Notes under the pieces: generated by a model | What the model saw: the letters and a program-made list of their open reading frames with translations, nothing else | Databases searched by the model: none | Told to the model about the DNA's origin: nothing | Program-made: the position numbers and the translations under genes | In this document: in pieces, positions 33,004 to 42,194 of the stretch | Position numbering within the stretch: the stretch's first letter is position 1 | Layout: every line of letters begins with the position of its first letter | NCBI GenBank assembly: GCA_900319795.1 | Contig: ONPU01000014.1 | Location: forward strand, 56,251 to 120,250 | DNA: 64,000 nt | Direction: 5' to 3' | DNA from: an uncultured Eubacteriales bacterium | GTDB lineage: Bacteria > Bacillota > Clostridia > Lachnospirales > Lachnospiraceae

Positions 33004-36000
33004 GCTCTCTGCCGATGCCTTTTCTTAAGGCATTTCCGAAACTGAACATCGATGAATCTCTTATGGATCTGATGAGATTCGTAACCGTAGAAAGGGTGAT
33101 TTTCAATCAGTCCAGATCCAGACTGCGCATTTATATACTGTCTGAAAACTGGCTTAAGAGAAAGAATGTGGAGCTGCTTGAATCGAAGATCGCAGCTCTG
33201 TTTCCTGAGCGCAAAACCGAAGTGCGGATCGTCGAACGCTATCATCTTTCCGCTTCCTATACCCCTGTTTCGTTCTATAAAGCTTATAAAAGCAGCATGC
33301 TCTTTGAGCTGAAAAAAGCGGACCCGCTGATCAGGCAGGTCTTTTTAAGCGCGGAGATCGAATTTAAGGACGGGGAGCTGATCTGCCGTATTCCGGAGAG
33401 CATTATCAGTAAAAGGCTGGAGCCGCGTCTTATTGAGTATCTCGAAAAGGTCTTCGCGGAACGGGCAGGATTCAGCAATCTTCAGATCAGGGGCGAGTTT
33501 GTCGCTCCGGCGAAGAATGAGCTGGAAACTTCGGAAGAGGAGAAGATTCTCGCCAGAGTGCGTGCCATTTCCCAAAAAGAAGCTCCGAAGGAGGTGGAAG
33601 AAGCCCCCAAGAAGCTGCCTGTAAAGGAAGAGAAGCATTACAGGAAAAAAGCGGAGCTCAACAAAGACAAAACGCTGATTTACGGACGCGGTTTCGATTC
33701 CGAAGCGGAAGACATGGCACTTCTTGGCGATGACCCGCGTACGGTGACGGTATGGGGAGAAATCTTCTCGACGGAGATCCGGGAGACCAAGAGCGGCCGG
33801 AGAATTATGACGGTTGCGCTCACCGATTATACAGACTCCGTCAGAATGAAGCTCTGGTTCGATGAGGAAGAAGAGGAGGAGTATACCTCCGTATTCCGTA
33901 AGGGAGAGTGTTTTCTCGTAAACGGCCTTCTCGATTTCGACCCGTTTGACCGGGAAATGATGCTCAAAAGCGTCTACGGAATCAAGAAAGCCGCGAAGCA
34001 GAGAAACGAACGAATCGATACGGCTGAAGTCAAGAGAGTGGAACTCCACTGCCATACGCAGATGTCGGATATGGACGCGGTATCGTCCGCGACGGCGCTC
34101 ATCAAGAGGGCGCATGGTTTCGGCATGAAGGCGCTGGCCATTACGGACCACGGGGTCGTCCAGGCATTTCCCGAGGCGAATAAAGCCCTCGGAGGAAAGG
34201 GCGGCATTCCGAAAGACGCGGATTTCAAGGTCCTGTACGGATGTGAGGCCTATCTTGTCGATGATATGAAAGAGGCCGTCAAGGGCAGAACAGACCGCTC
34301 GATTGAGGATCCATACCTGATCCTTACTTTGGTGACGACGGGTCAGAGCCCTCTGAAACACGATATCCTGGAGATCGCTGCCTTGAAGTATGAGGGCGGA
34401 CAGATTACGGGGCGCTTCGAAAAACTGATCAATCCGGGCCGGCCCATTCCGTTTGCCATCCAGAGTGTTTGCGGGATTACGGACGAGATGGTTCTGGAAA
34501 AGGGCGAAGCAAGGGAGGATGTGCTCCGGGACTTTTTCGAGTTTGCGGGAAATGCGGTTCCTGTTCTCTACGAAGCCGAATCGGAACTGAATTTCCTTAT
34601 GGACGCCGCTGGAAAATGCGGTCTCAAAGTCCCCTGGACTTCGTCGGTGGATGTACAGGCCGTCGTGAGAAGCCTGGAGCCGCAGGTGGGTAAGATTCAG
34701 TTTAAAAGCCTTCTCCGGCATTTCAAGCTGCCGGTTACGGAAGAGCTGCGCGCGATGCCGAGGGCAGAGGCGCTTTCCGGCATTTACGGCGAACTGCTGA
34801 AAAGAATGAGAGAAGAGGGAATCCGGAATTTCTCCGAATTGAACGAAAAGGGCCGGCTGTCCGAAGAACGGATCCGGAACCTTCGCTATTATCATGCCAT
34901 TATTCTTGTGAAAAATGAAACCGGAAGGCGCAACCTGTACACACTGGTTTCCGAATCACATCTGCACTATTTCAACAGGAGACCGCGTATCCCGAGGAGT
35001 CTTCTCAATAAATACCGGGACGGCCTTATCCTGGGGAGCGCCTGCTCCGCGGGAGAACTGTATCAGGCCGTTTTAGGAGGCGCGTCGGAGCCGGAAATAG
35101 CAGGCATAGTCAATTACTACGACTATCTGGAGATCCAGCCCGCGGCGAACAATTTCTATATGCTGCGGGATCCGAAATACGGAATTGCTTCCGAAGCGGA
35201 TCTTCAGGATATCAACAGGATGATCGTCCGTTACGGAGAACAGTTTGACAAGCCTGTCTGCGCGACCTGTGACGTGCACTTTATGAATCCTGAGGACGCC
35301 ATTTACCGTACGATCATACAGTCGGGCAACCACTATGACGCTTCGGAGTCGGAAAACCAGCCTCCGCTGTTCCTTCGGACAACGGATGAGATGCTGAAGG
35401 AGTTCGAGTATCTCGGCGAGAAAAAGGCCTATGAGGTCGTTGTGGAAAATACAAACCTCATCGCGGACCGGATTGAGAAAATCTCACCGATCTATCCGGA
35501 CAAATGTCCTCCTTCCATTCCGAACTCGGAGGAGGACCTTCACGATATCTGCTATGAGACAGCACATTCGCTTTACGGGGATCCGCTGCCGGAGATTGTC
35601 AAATCCCGGCTGGACAGGGAGCTGAACTCCATTATCAGCAACGGCTACGCCGTCATGTATATTATTGCCCAGAAACTGGTGGACAAATCCAACGAGGACG
35701 GGTATCTGGTCGGTTCCCGGGGATCCGTCGGATCTTCGTTCGCGGCAACCATGGCCCGTATAACGGAAGTGAATCCGCTTCCGCCTCACTACAGGTGTCC
35801 CGAGTGTCTCTACAGTGATTTTGACTCCGAAGAACCGCAGAAGGCTCACGAAGAGGGACGGTGCGGCTGTGACATGCCGGACCGGATCTGTCCGCGCTGC
35901 GGCACAAAGCTGATTAAGGACGGTTTTGACATTCCGTTTGAGACGTTCCTCGGGTTTGAAGGAAATAAAGAGCCGGATATCGACCTGAATTTTTCAGGCG

Positions 36001-37400
36001 ACGAGCAGGGTGTCGCTCAGGCTTACACCGAAGTGATCTTCGGCAAGGGGCAGACATTTAAGGCGGGAACAATCGGTACGGTGGCCGACAAGACCGCGAT
36101 CGGGTACGCGCTCGGTTATTTTGAAGAAAAAGGAGTCACGAAAAAACGCTGTGAACTGGAGCGTCTCGCTTCCGGCTGCGTCGGTGTCAGGAGAACAACC
36201 GGGCAGCATCCCGGAGGTGTTATCGTTTTGCCGAAAGGGATGGATATCAACTGGTTCACACCGGTACAGCACCCGGCCAACGATGTCAACTCGCCCATCA
36301 TTACCACGCATTTTGACTACCATTCCATCGATCAGAACCTTCTGAAGCTGGATATCCTCGGGCACGATGATCCGACGATCATCCGTATGCTGGGAGACCT
36401 GACGGGAACGGATCCGAAGAAGGTGCCGCTTGATGACAAAGGAGTGCTCTCGCTGTTCTCCGGAACTGAGGCACTGGGAGTGACGGCTGAGGATCTGGAT
36501 GGCTGTGACAGAGGAACGCTCGGCGTGCCCGAATTCGGAACCAATTTTGTTATGGGCATGCTGAGAGACACGAATCCGTCCACATTTTCAGAACTGATCC
36601 GCATTTCTGGCCTTTCGCACGGCACGAATGTCTGGCTCGACAACGCGCAGTTCTACATCCGGAACGGGGACTGTACGCTTGGCAGCGCGATCTGTACGAG
36701 AGACGATATCATGCTGAACCTGATCAATCAGGGTGTGGAGCCGGAACATTCCTTTAAGATCATGGAATCCGTGAGAAAGGGAAAAGGCCTCACAGCGGAT
36801 CAGGAGGCGGAGATGAGGAGCCATGGGGTTCCCGACTGGTATATCGAATCCTGCAAGAAGATCAAATACATGTTCCCTAAGGCTCACGCGGCGGCTTACG
36901 TCATGAACGCGTTCCGGATCGCCTATTACAAAATCAATTATCCGCTTGCCTATTACGCGGCGATGTTCTCGATCCGCATCAAGACATTCAACTATGAGCG
37001 GATGTGCCTCGGGAGAGAGCGGCTGGAGTTTTTCGCCGATCAGATCCGGTCGAAACCGGAGCCCAGCGAGAAGGAAAAGGCGGAGCTGGATGATATGAAA
37101 CTGGTGCGGGAAATGTATGCCAGAGGCTTTGAGTTCTGTCCGATCGACCTGTACCGGGCGTCGGCGCTGAAATGCCGGATCGAAGACGGAAAGATCATGC
37201 CGTCATTCGCGTCCATCACCGGGATGGGAGATACGCAGGCTCTTTCCGTGGAGGCGGCCGCGAAGAAGGGGCCGTTCCTGTCGAAAGATGATTTCAGGGA
37301 CCGGACCAAAGTGTCGAAAACCATTGCGGATCTGATGGCGGAGCTGGGGATCCTTAAGGATATCCCGGAGAGTAATCAGTTCTCGCTCTTCGATTTGTAA
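33000..37400 (+). CDS. polC: DNA polymerase III alpha subunit, PolC type, with degenerate exonuclease domain
   Basis: This 1466-residue replicase has the Gram-positive PolC order. An N-terminal region and OB fold (about 235-335) come first. The PHP domain starts at LHCHTQMSD and resumes after the exonuclease insert (about 437-610). The palm (PDIDLNFSG) with a CPEC/CPRC zinc module, fingers (KAHAAAYV) and a C-terminal region follow. The embedded 3'-5' exonuclease fold aligns throughout with Bacillus PolC, but the DEDDh residues read Thr443, Val445, Glu529, Leu583 and Arg588. Proofreading by this domain should be lost. PHP metal residues (HxH, TDHG, GCE, DVH) look intact. The start overlaps ispG by 4 bases. 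Confidence 0.95.
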   Translation: MSSLPMPFLKAFPKLNIDESLMDLMRFVTVERVIFNQSRSRLRIYILSENWLKRKNVELLESKIAALFPERKTEVRIVERYHLSASYTPVSFYKAYKSSMLFELKKADPLIRQVFLSAEIEFKDGELICRIPESIISKRLEPRLIEYLEKVFAERAGFSNLQIRGEFVAPAKNELETSEEEKILARVRAISQKEAPKEVEEAPKKLPVKEEKHYRKKAELNKDKTLIYGRGFDSEAEDMALLGDDPRTVTVWGEIFSTEIRETKSGRRIMTVALTDYTDSVRMKLWFDEEEEEEYTSVFRKGECFLVNGLLDFDPFDREMMLKSVYGIKKAAKQRNERIDTAEVKRVELHCHTQMSDMDAVSSATALIKRAHGFGMKALAITDHGVVQAFPEANKALGGKGGIPKDADFKVLYGCEAYLVDDMKEAVKGRTDRSIEDPYLILTLVTTGQSPLKHDILEIAALKYEGGQITGRFEKLINPGRPIPFAIQSVCGITDEMVLEKGEAREDVLRDFFEFAGNAVPVLYEAESELNFLMDAAGKCGLKVPWTSSVDVQAVVRSLEPQVGKIQFKSLLRHFKLPVTEELRAMPRAEALSGIYGELLKRMREEGIRNFSELNEKGRLSEERIRNLRYYHAIILVKNETGRRNLYTLVSESHLHYFNRRPRIPRSLLNKYRDGLILGSACSAGELYQAVLGGASEPEIAGIVNYYDYLEIQPAANNFYMLRDPKYGIASEADLQDINRMIVRYGEQFDKPVCATCDVHFMNPEDAIYRTIIQSGNHYDASESENQPPLFLRTTDEMLKEFEYLGEKKAYEVVVENTNLIADRIEKISPIYPDKCPPSIPNSEEDLHDICYETAHSLYGDPLPEIVKSRLDRELNSIISNGYAVMYIIAQKLVDKSNEDGYLVGSRGSVGSSFAATMARITEVNPLPPHYRCPECLYSDFDSEEPQKAHEEGRCGCDMPDRICPRCGTKLIKDGFDIPFETFLGFEGNKEPDIDLNFSGDEQGVAQAYTEVIFGKGQTFKAGTIGTVADKTAIGYALGYFEEKGVTKKRCELERLASGCVGVRRTTGQHPGGVIVLPKGMDINWFTPVQHPANDVNSPIITTHFDYHSIDQNLLKLDILGHDDPTIIRMLGDLTGTDPKKVPLDDKGVLSLFSGTEALGVTAEDLDGCDRGTLGVPEFGTNFVMGMLRDTNPSTFSELIRISGLSHGTNVWLDNAQFYIRNGDCTLGSAICTRDDIMLNLINQGVEPEHSFKIMESVRKGKGLTADQEAEMRSHGVPDWYIESCKKIKYMFPKAHAAAYVMNAFRIAYYKINYPLAYYAAMFSIRIKTFNYERMCLGRERLEFFADQIRSKPEPSEKEKAELDDMKLVREMYARGFEFCPIDLYRASALKCRIEDGKIMPSFASITGMGDTQALSVEAAAKKGPFLSKDDFRDRTKVSKTIADLMAELGILKDIPESNQFSLFDL

Positions 37401-37415
37401 ATTAAAGAAGAATTT

Positions 37416-37465
37416 GTCAAAAGGGTTGCTAAAGATAATTGTCAAAAGGGTTGCTGAAGATAATT
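37416..37465. repeat. 25-bp tandem duplication at the edge of the repeat element
   Basis: Two adjacent 25-base units (37416-37440 and 37441-37465) start GTCAAAAGGGTTGCT and differ at one base. The second unit is also the left edge of the intergenic element, matching GTCAAAAG at 18821, so the edge of the element has been duplicated. Confidence 0.85.
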
Positions 37466-37610
37466 GTATAATCAATTCAGACATCTGCACAAGTGATTAG
37501 TACTTCTTAGCTCGTCAGAAATTGTGTTGGACGAAAAAATCACACTGTCTGAGCGAAGCGAGTTTGGGATTTTTTCGGATTATACAATTATCGCAGAGAA
37601 CATTTCCGGT
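37441..37610. repeat. Intergenic inverted-repeat element, copy 2
   Basis: This is the second copy of the element at 18821-18989. A perfect 15-bp inverted repeat (37459-37473 with 37578-37592) bounds a core that is identical over about 50 bases and nearly so for the rest. Relative to copy 1 the left arm has C to A and A to T changes, and the right arm has the matching G to T and T to A changes. It fills the 267-base gap between polC and the DUF5717 gene. The remainder of the gap (37611-37667) holds nothing else I recognise. Confidence 0.85.
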
Positions 37611-37667
37611 GTTATAGTCAAAACGTTAAGCGCTTCAATCAGGCACACTTTCTTTGTGAGGGATATT

Positions 37668-40600
37668 ATGCTGAAGATCAGGAACAATCAATCAAAGGCC
37701 GTTGAGGATCCGAATCCGCTGATGACTTCCTATGGCGAGCTTCGGAACCTGGGTGATTTTGCGTTCTATGCTTCCGAAGAGAGCACGGAAGCGGCAAGGC
37801 TCTTTCGGAGTAAGGACTTCCGGCGCCTTCTTCCGGAAAATGACAAGGTTCTGTCCGCTCTTTGGAAAGGACTTACAAAACCGCCTTCGGGGAAGCTGCA
37901 GATGGAAGAATTTCTCACAGCTGCAGGTCTTAAGGAAGCAGTGAAGCTCAGTCTGGACGAGGAGGGTGCCTCTTATCAGGAAATTACGGATTCCCAGGGT
38001 GAGCGCTTTGCGGTGAGGCGAAGTGCCAAAGGCTGTGTGCAGTTTACTGTAAGAAGCGATTCCGACTTTATCATTCTGGGAAAAACGACATATACCGAAG
38101 ACGATTTTACGGGCAGCATCTGTGATGTGGAATACGGTCTCGATGTATCGAAGATGGGACGTACCGAAAGACGCGGAGTAATCACCGTCAGCAGCCTTAC
38201 GGGAGAACTGAAGTATTCGGTGAGAGCCAGCCTCAAATCGGGAATCCGTTCGTCTCATTCCGATCAGAACCGCTTTGGCAGAGATCTGTTAAAAAGCAGA
38301 CTGATGTATGTACTCGGCAGAACGGATAAGAGTCTCTATGTTCTGGAGTCCCTGAATCTGATCAGTGAACGGTATGAGATGAGCACCGGTAAGCTGGGCC
38401 TTTACAGACTCTATCAGGCATATCTGGAGGAGCTGAGGGGAAACAGAAAGGACGCGCTCGCGATCCTGAGAGAGTTCAGGGAAGAACGTTTCACGGAAGA
38501 GGAGTATGAAGAGCGCGCTGCCTGGCTTTACTTAAGCGGCCTTCTCGGCATTCGGAAAGAGACGGCGAAAGAGACAGCTGAGGAGATTCGGGACCTGTAT
38601 CTGAGGCATGACGACAGCTATCTGATGATGAAGCTGCTGTTCCTCACCAATCCGGATATCGGCCACTATCCCGGAAGAAAACGGGTTTTTGAACGGAGAC
38701 TGTACGAAGGCGGCTGCCGTAGCCCTCTGCTCTACGCGGAGGTTCTGAAGGATCTGCAGGACGCGGATGAGCTTCTGGATGAACTCACACCGCTGAATCT
38801 GCAGGTGCTCTCATTCGCGACCCGGTACGGGCTCATGAACCGTGTCCTGACCCTGAGAACGGCCTATCTGTCAGACCATGTGAAGCGCTATTCCCCGCTT
38901 CTGTTCAGGGTCCTGTCCAAGGCCTATTCCACCTGGCCTTTAGACGGCATACTGGAAGCCATGATCCGGCTTCTGATGAAAGGGGATCCGGCCGACACAA
39001 GGAATTTCCGCTGGTATGAGAGGGCAGTGAAACGGAATATCCGGGTGATCCGCCTTTATGAGTACTATATCGAAACAATGCCTCAGGGAAGAAATGACAT
39101 CCTGCCGGCTTCCGTGAGAAAATATTTCCTGTATAACAGCACGCTGTCCGAAGCCGGAACCGCAAGAGTGTACGCGAATATCGTACGCCACCGCGAAGAG
39201 GATCCGGATACTTTTGAAGCCTACAGGGAGCGCGTCGAGAATTTCGCGTATTCCGGACTCAGAAAGGGGATTGTGACCGCGGATCACGCGATTTTATACC
39301 AGGAACTGATCGGGCATATTCCGGACGACGCGTCGGCGAATACATATGCGCATGCCGCATTTGCGGAGAAAATTACGGTTGGAGACGACCGGTTCCGAAC
39401 CGTCGTGGTCCTTCACGACGAGTTGAGCGAAGAGTCGAAGACAAGGCTTGTAAAAGGCGAGGCCTGCATTTTCCGCTATAACAACAAGGCCCAGATTTTC
39501 TTTGAAAACGCGCAGGGACAGCGTGTCAGCGCGCGCGGGAGAAGCTGGATTTCGGAAGAACTCATGAACCGCAGGCAGGCGCTTCAGAAACTGAAGAAGA
39601 GCGAAATTACGGACGAGGGCCTTCTGCTGATCCGGGCCGAAGAGGCGAAAAAGAAGAAGGATGCCCGCTCACGGGGCTTGTTTTTGAGACTGATCGAGGA
39701 TCCGCGGTTTACGGAGGAGTACAGACTCGATACCGCACGCTGTCTCCTTGAAATGTGGAGCGAGGACTCCATACCGCCTCTGTTTGCGGGGGGAGAACCG
39801 GAAAAGCGAACGGAGTTCTTTTTCCGTGCCGATCCCGGCCTGACCGTACGTGCGCTGGCCGAGGAAGGACTTTACCAAAGGGCGTTTGAGCTGATTCAGA
39901 CTTACGGAAGCGAGGGCGTTCCCAAAGAACTGATGGTCCGGATTGCCGGACGTCTCGCGGATGACGCGGGAGAGAGCGAGGACGAGGAACTGACCGCCTT
40001 CGCGATGGGGATTGTAAGAAGCGGGATCTCAGAAGAGAGGATCCTCAAATATCTTGTCCGCCACTTTAAGGGCAGCATGGATGACATGAGGCTCCTTAGA
40101 CGGGAAGCAGCCGCGTTTTACGTGGACACCTGGCTTCTGGATGACAGAATTCTGATGAGGCTTGTATCAGGCGGGCAGGACATTCCGGAAAGCACTGAGA
40201 TCTTAAAGAGCTATGTGAAGAGGGGCGGCCGCAGAGGCCTGATCCGTTCGTTCCTGAAGATGAAAGCAAGGAAGCTGTGCGCGGAAGAGGAGGAAACGGA
40301 TCCGTTCCTTGTGACGATGTATATGGAGGCTGAAGAGGAAGGGGACGATACCGACCTTGCCATGAAACTCGTTCTCTTAAGAGCGCTGTCTTCAAAAGAA
40401 AGCCTGAACACCTATGAGACGGAGATCGCGGAAAAGCTGATGGAGGAATGTGCTTCGGAAGATATTTTCCTGCCGTTTATGAAAAAGCTTCCGCATAAGA
40501 TTACGGCCAGATGGCGCATTTCCGATAAAACCTTTATCACGGTGAAGGCCGATGAAAAAGACAGTGTGACCGTCCGGTACCATTTCCTGAAAAACGGAAT

Positions 40601-40913
40601 CAGCGGACCGGTCAAAAGCGAAAGTATGAAACATGTTTTCGGCGGACTCTTTGTCAGAGGCTTCACACTGCTTTACGGGGAAGAACTGTATTATCAGGCG
40701 GAAATCCGGCATGGCGGAACGGAAACGGTTGAGGCCAAACAGCATATCTTATCGGATTCCGAATGGGAAAGAGGTACGGACGGATTTAAACGCCTGAACC
40801 GGATGCTGAAAGCCCGGGAAGAGGGAGAGAGCGAGAGCCTCAAAGAGGAACTGAAGGACTACATGCGCTCACGTTATGTGGCGGAGGCGCTCTTTCCGGC
40901 GGGATCATTTTGA
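37668..40913 (+). CDS. DUF5717 family giant helical-repeat protein
   Basis: This cytosolic protein of about 1081 residues has no signal peptide or membrane helix. Residues 90-200 are beta-rich. Residues 200 to about 560 and beyond are built of helix pairs resembling TPR or alpha-solenoid units (LYRLYQAYLEELRGNRKDALAILREF and similar). The last 150 residues return to beta strands (DSVTVRYHFLKNG, ELYYQAEIRHGG). The ATG at 37668 follows GAGGGA; the frame is open upstream through the repeat element, which is not coding. It heads a three-gene unit with an Hsp70-like and a TPR-like protein. I know no experimentally defined function; a scaffold or client-binding role is inference. Confidence 0.82.
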   Translation: MLKIRNNQSKAVEDPNPLMTSYGELRNLGDFAFYASEESTEAARLFRSKDFRRLLPENDKVLSALWKGLTKPPSGKLQMEEFLTAAGLKEAVKLSLDEEGASYQEITDSQGERFAVRRSAKGCVQFTVRSDSDFIILGKTTYTEDDFTGSICDVEYGLDVSKMGRTERRGVITVSSLTGELKYSVRASLKSGIRSSHSDQNRFGRDLLKSRLMYVLGRTDKSLYVLESLNLISERYEMSTGKLGLYRLYQAYLEELRGNRKDALAILREFREERFTEEEYEERAAWLYLSGLLGIRKETAKETAEEIRDLYLRHDDSYLMMKLLFLTNPDIGHYPGRKRVFERRLYEGGCRSPLLYAEVLKDLQDADELLDELTPLNLQVLSFATRYGLMNRVLTLRTAYLSDHVKRYSPLLFRVLSKAYSTWPLDGILEAMIRLLMKGDPADTRNFRWYERAVKRNIRVIRLYEYYIETMPQGRNDILPASVRKYFLYNSTLSEAGTARVYANIVRHREEDPDTFEAYRERVENFAYSGLRKGIVTADHAILYQELIGHIPDDASANTYAHAAFAEKITVGDDRFRTVVVLHDELSEESKTRLVKGEACIFRYNNKAQIFFENAQGQRVSARGRSWISEELMNRRQALQKLKKSEITDEGLLLIRAEEAKKKKDARSRGLFLRLIEDPRFTEEYRLDTARCLLEMWSEDSIPPLFAGGEPEKRTEFFFRADPGLTVRALAEEGLYQRAFELIQTYGSEGVPKELMVRIAGRLADDAGESEDEELTAFAMGIVRSGISEERILKYLVRHFKGSMDDMRLLRREAAAFYVDTWLLDDRILMRLVSGGQDIPESTEILKSYVKRGGRRGLIRSFLKMKARKLCAEEEETDPFLVTMYMEAEEEGDDTDLAMKLVLLRALSSKESLNTYETEIAEKLMEECASEDIFLPFMKKLPHKITARWRISDKTFITVKADEKDSVTVRYHFLKNGISGPVKSESMKHVFGGLFVRGFTLLYGEELYYQAEIRHGGTETVEAKQHILSDSEWERGTDGFKRLNRMLKAREEGESESLKEELKDYMRSRYVAEALFPAGSF

Positions 40914-40931
40914 TAAAGGACGGTGGTTGAC

Positions 40932-42182
40932 ATGAATAAAGTCCGTACATACGCGGTCGGGTTTGAACTGAACAGCGACACATCCCAGATCAGCATCTAC
41001 AGCGAGAAGGAAAAAGACGCGATTCCGCTTCCATCGAAGACGGGAAGTACGGAAGGCCGTTTCCCAACCGCGCTCTTCAAGAGGGCGGGATCCGATGAAT
41101 GGTTCGCGGGGATTGAAGCCGGTTATTATGAACATGTGGAAAAGGGAACGTCGGTCAGACATCTGCTTACGAAGGCCGAAAGCGGGAGTACCCAGCTGAT
41201 CGACGGGAAGCGGTATACGGGGCAGGAGCTGCTCGCGGAGTATTTCCGGGCCGCGCTCCGGATGCTGGGGACCGAGGACGCGGCATCGGCGGTCAGCAGG
41301 ATCTGCGTGACCGGAAGAACTGTTCATGAGGCGTTCGCGGACGCCGTCCATCAGGCGCTTTCCCTTCTGGGCTTCAAGCCGGAACAGATTCTGATCGCCG
41401 CGTATGACGAGTGCTTTTACCGGTATGTGTACGCGCAGAAGCCGGAGCTGTGGACGCGCGGTTCCCTTCTTCTGGAAGTCACCGAAGACGATGTGACCGC
41501 GTCGCGCATGACGGAGTACAGAGTGCGGAAACCGGCCTATGTGAAAATGGAAGAGCTCGGCCAGGCCGCGCTTCCGAGGGACGCGAGCGATCGCGACAGG
41601 GCATTTTCCGAAGCGGTCCGTGAATGGACGGGAGGCAAGAGTTTTTCTTCGATCTTCTTAAGCGGCAGAGGATTTGGCCGTGAGTGGGCGAAGGAATCGC
41701 TTCCCATTCTGATGAAATCCTCTTCGAAAATATTTGCCGGAGACAATCTGTATCTGAAGGGCGCCTGCCTGATCGCCGAAAAGTTCGCAGAGGGAAACGG
41801 GGCGGATGAAAGAATCTTTGACGGCAGTGAGTCATTGAAGGCGTCGCTTTCGATCGATGCTTCCGATAAGGGAAAACCGGCCGTACTGACTCTGCTGAAA
41901 GCGGGAGAGAACCGGTTCCTGGCCGGAACGGAGTGCGAACTGATCCTTGGGGATGTTTCATTTCTTCTCTTTGTGCTGACATCGTATCCGGACGGAAAGC
42001 GCAGGACCGTGAGGATGGATCTGGACGGGCTGCCGAACCGCCCGCCGCGTGCCACCAGAATCGGTCTTTCCGTAAAAATGACAGACAGGACGCATGCGGC
42101 GATTCACGCGACGGATCTCGGTTTCGGCGATCTGTATCCCGCGTCCATGAAAGAGTGGCATTCCGTACTGGAACTGGTTTAA
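40932..42182 (+). CDS. DUF5716 family protein, degenerate Hsp70-like
   Basis: This 416-residue protein follows the DnaK plan by eye. An opening strand pair (YAVGFELNSDTSQISIY) stands where DnaK has GIDLGTTNS. A FPTALFK segment matches the PSVV strand. ICVTGRTVHEAFADAVHQALSLLGF matches the ITVPAYF helix region. FSSIFLSGRGFGREW matches the VILVGGSTR strand. A C-terminal DLDGLPNRPPRATRIGLSVK segment matches the beta substrate-binding domain of DnaK. The phosphate-1 and phosphate-2 glycine loops are lost, so ATPase activity is doubtful. The ATG at 40932 is preferred over a GTG at 40923 on ribosome-site spacing. It lies 18 bases after DUF5717. Confidence 0.8.
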   Translation: MNKVRTYAVGFELNSDTSQISIYSEKEKDAIPLPSKTGSTEGRFPTALFKRAGSDEWFAGIEAGYYEHVEKGTSVRHLLTKAESGSTQLIDGKRYTGQELLAEYFRAALRMLGTEDAASAVSRICVTGRTVHEAFADAVHQALSLLGFKPEQILIAAYDECFYRYVYAQKPELWTRGSLLLEVTEDDVTASRMTEYRVRKPAYVKMEELGQAALPRDASDRDRAFSEAVREWTGGKSFSSIFLSGRGFGREWAKESLPILMKSSSKIFAGDNLYLKGACLIAEKFAEGNGADERIFDGSESLKASLSIDASDKGKPAVLTLLKAGENRFLAGTECELILGDVSFLLFVLTSYPDGKRRTVRMDLDGLPNRPPRATRIGLSVKMTDRTHAAIHATDLGFGDLYPASMKEWHSVLELV

Positions 42183-42194
42183 GGAGGAAGAGAC

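Noticed and set aside
33345-34895. Long open frame on the - strand (516 codons) inside polC
   Set aside because: It is antisense to clearly conserved PolC sequence, has no ribosome site and gives a Leu/His/Arg-rich product typical of shadow frames in moderate-GC coding DNA.
37441-37610. Repeat element as a simple Rho-independent terminator for polC
   Set aside because: The stem arms are about 100 bases apart and the T-rich run is not directly after a compact GC hairpin.
37524-37667. N-terminal extension of the DUF5717 protein
   Set aside because: These codons lie in the repeat element, which is also present in non-coding context at 18821; the ribosome site points to ATG 37668.
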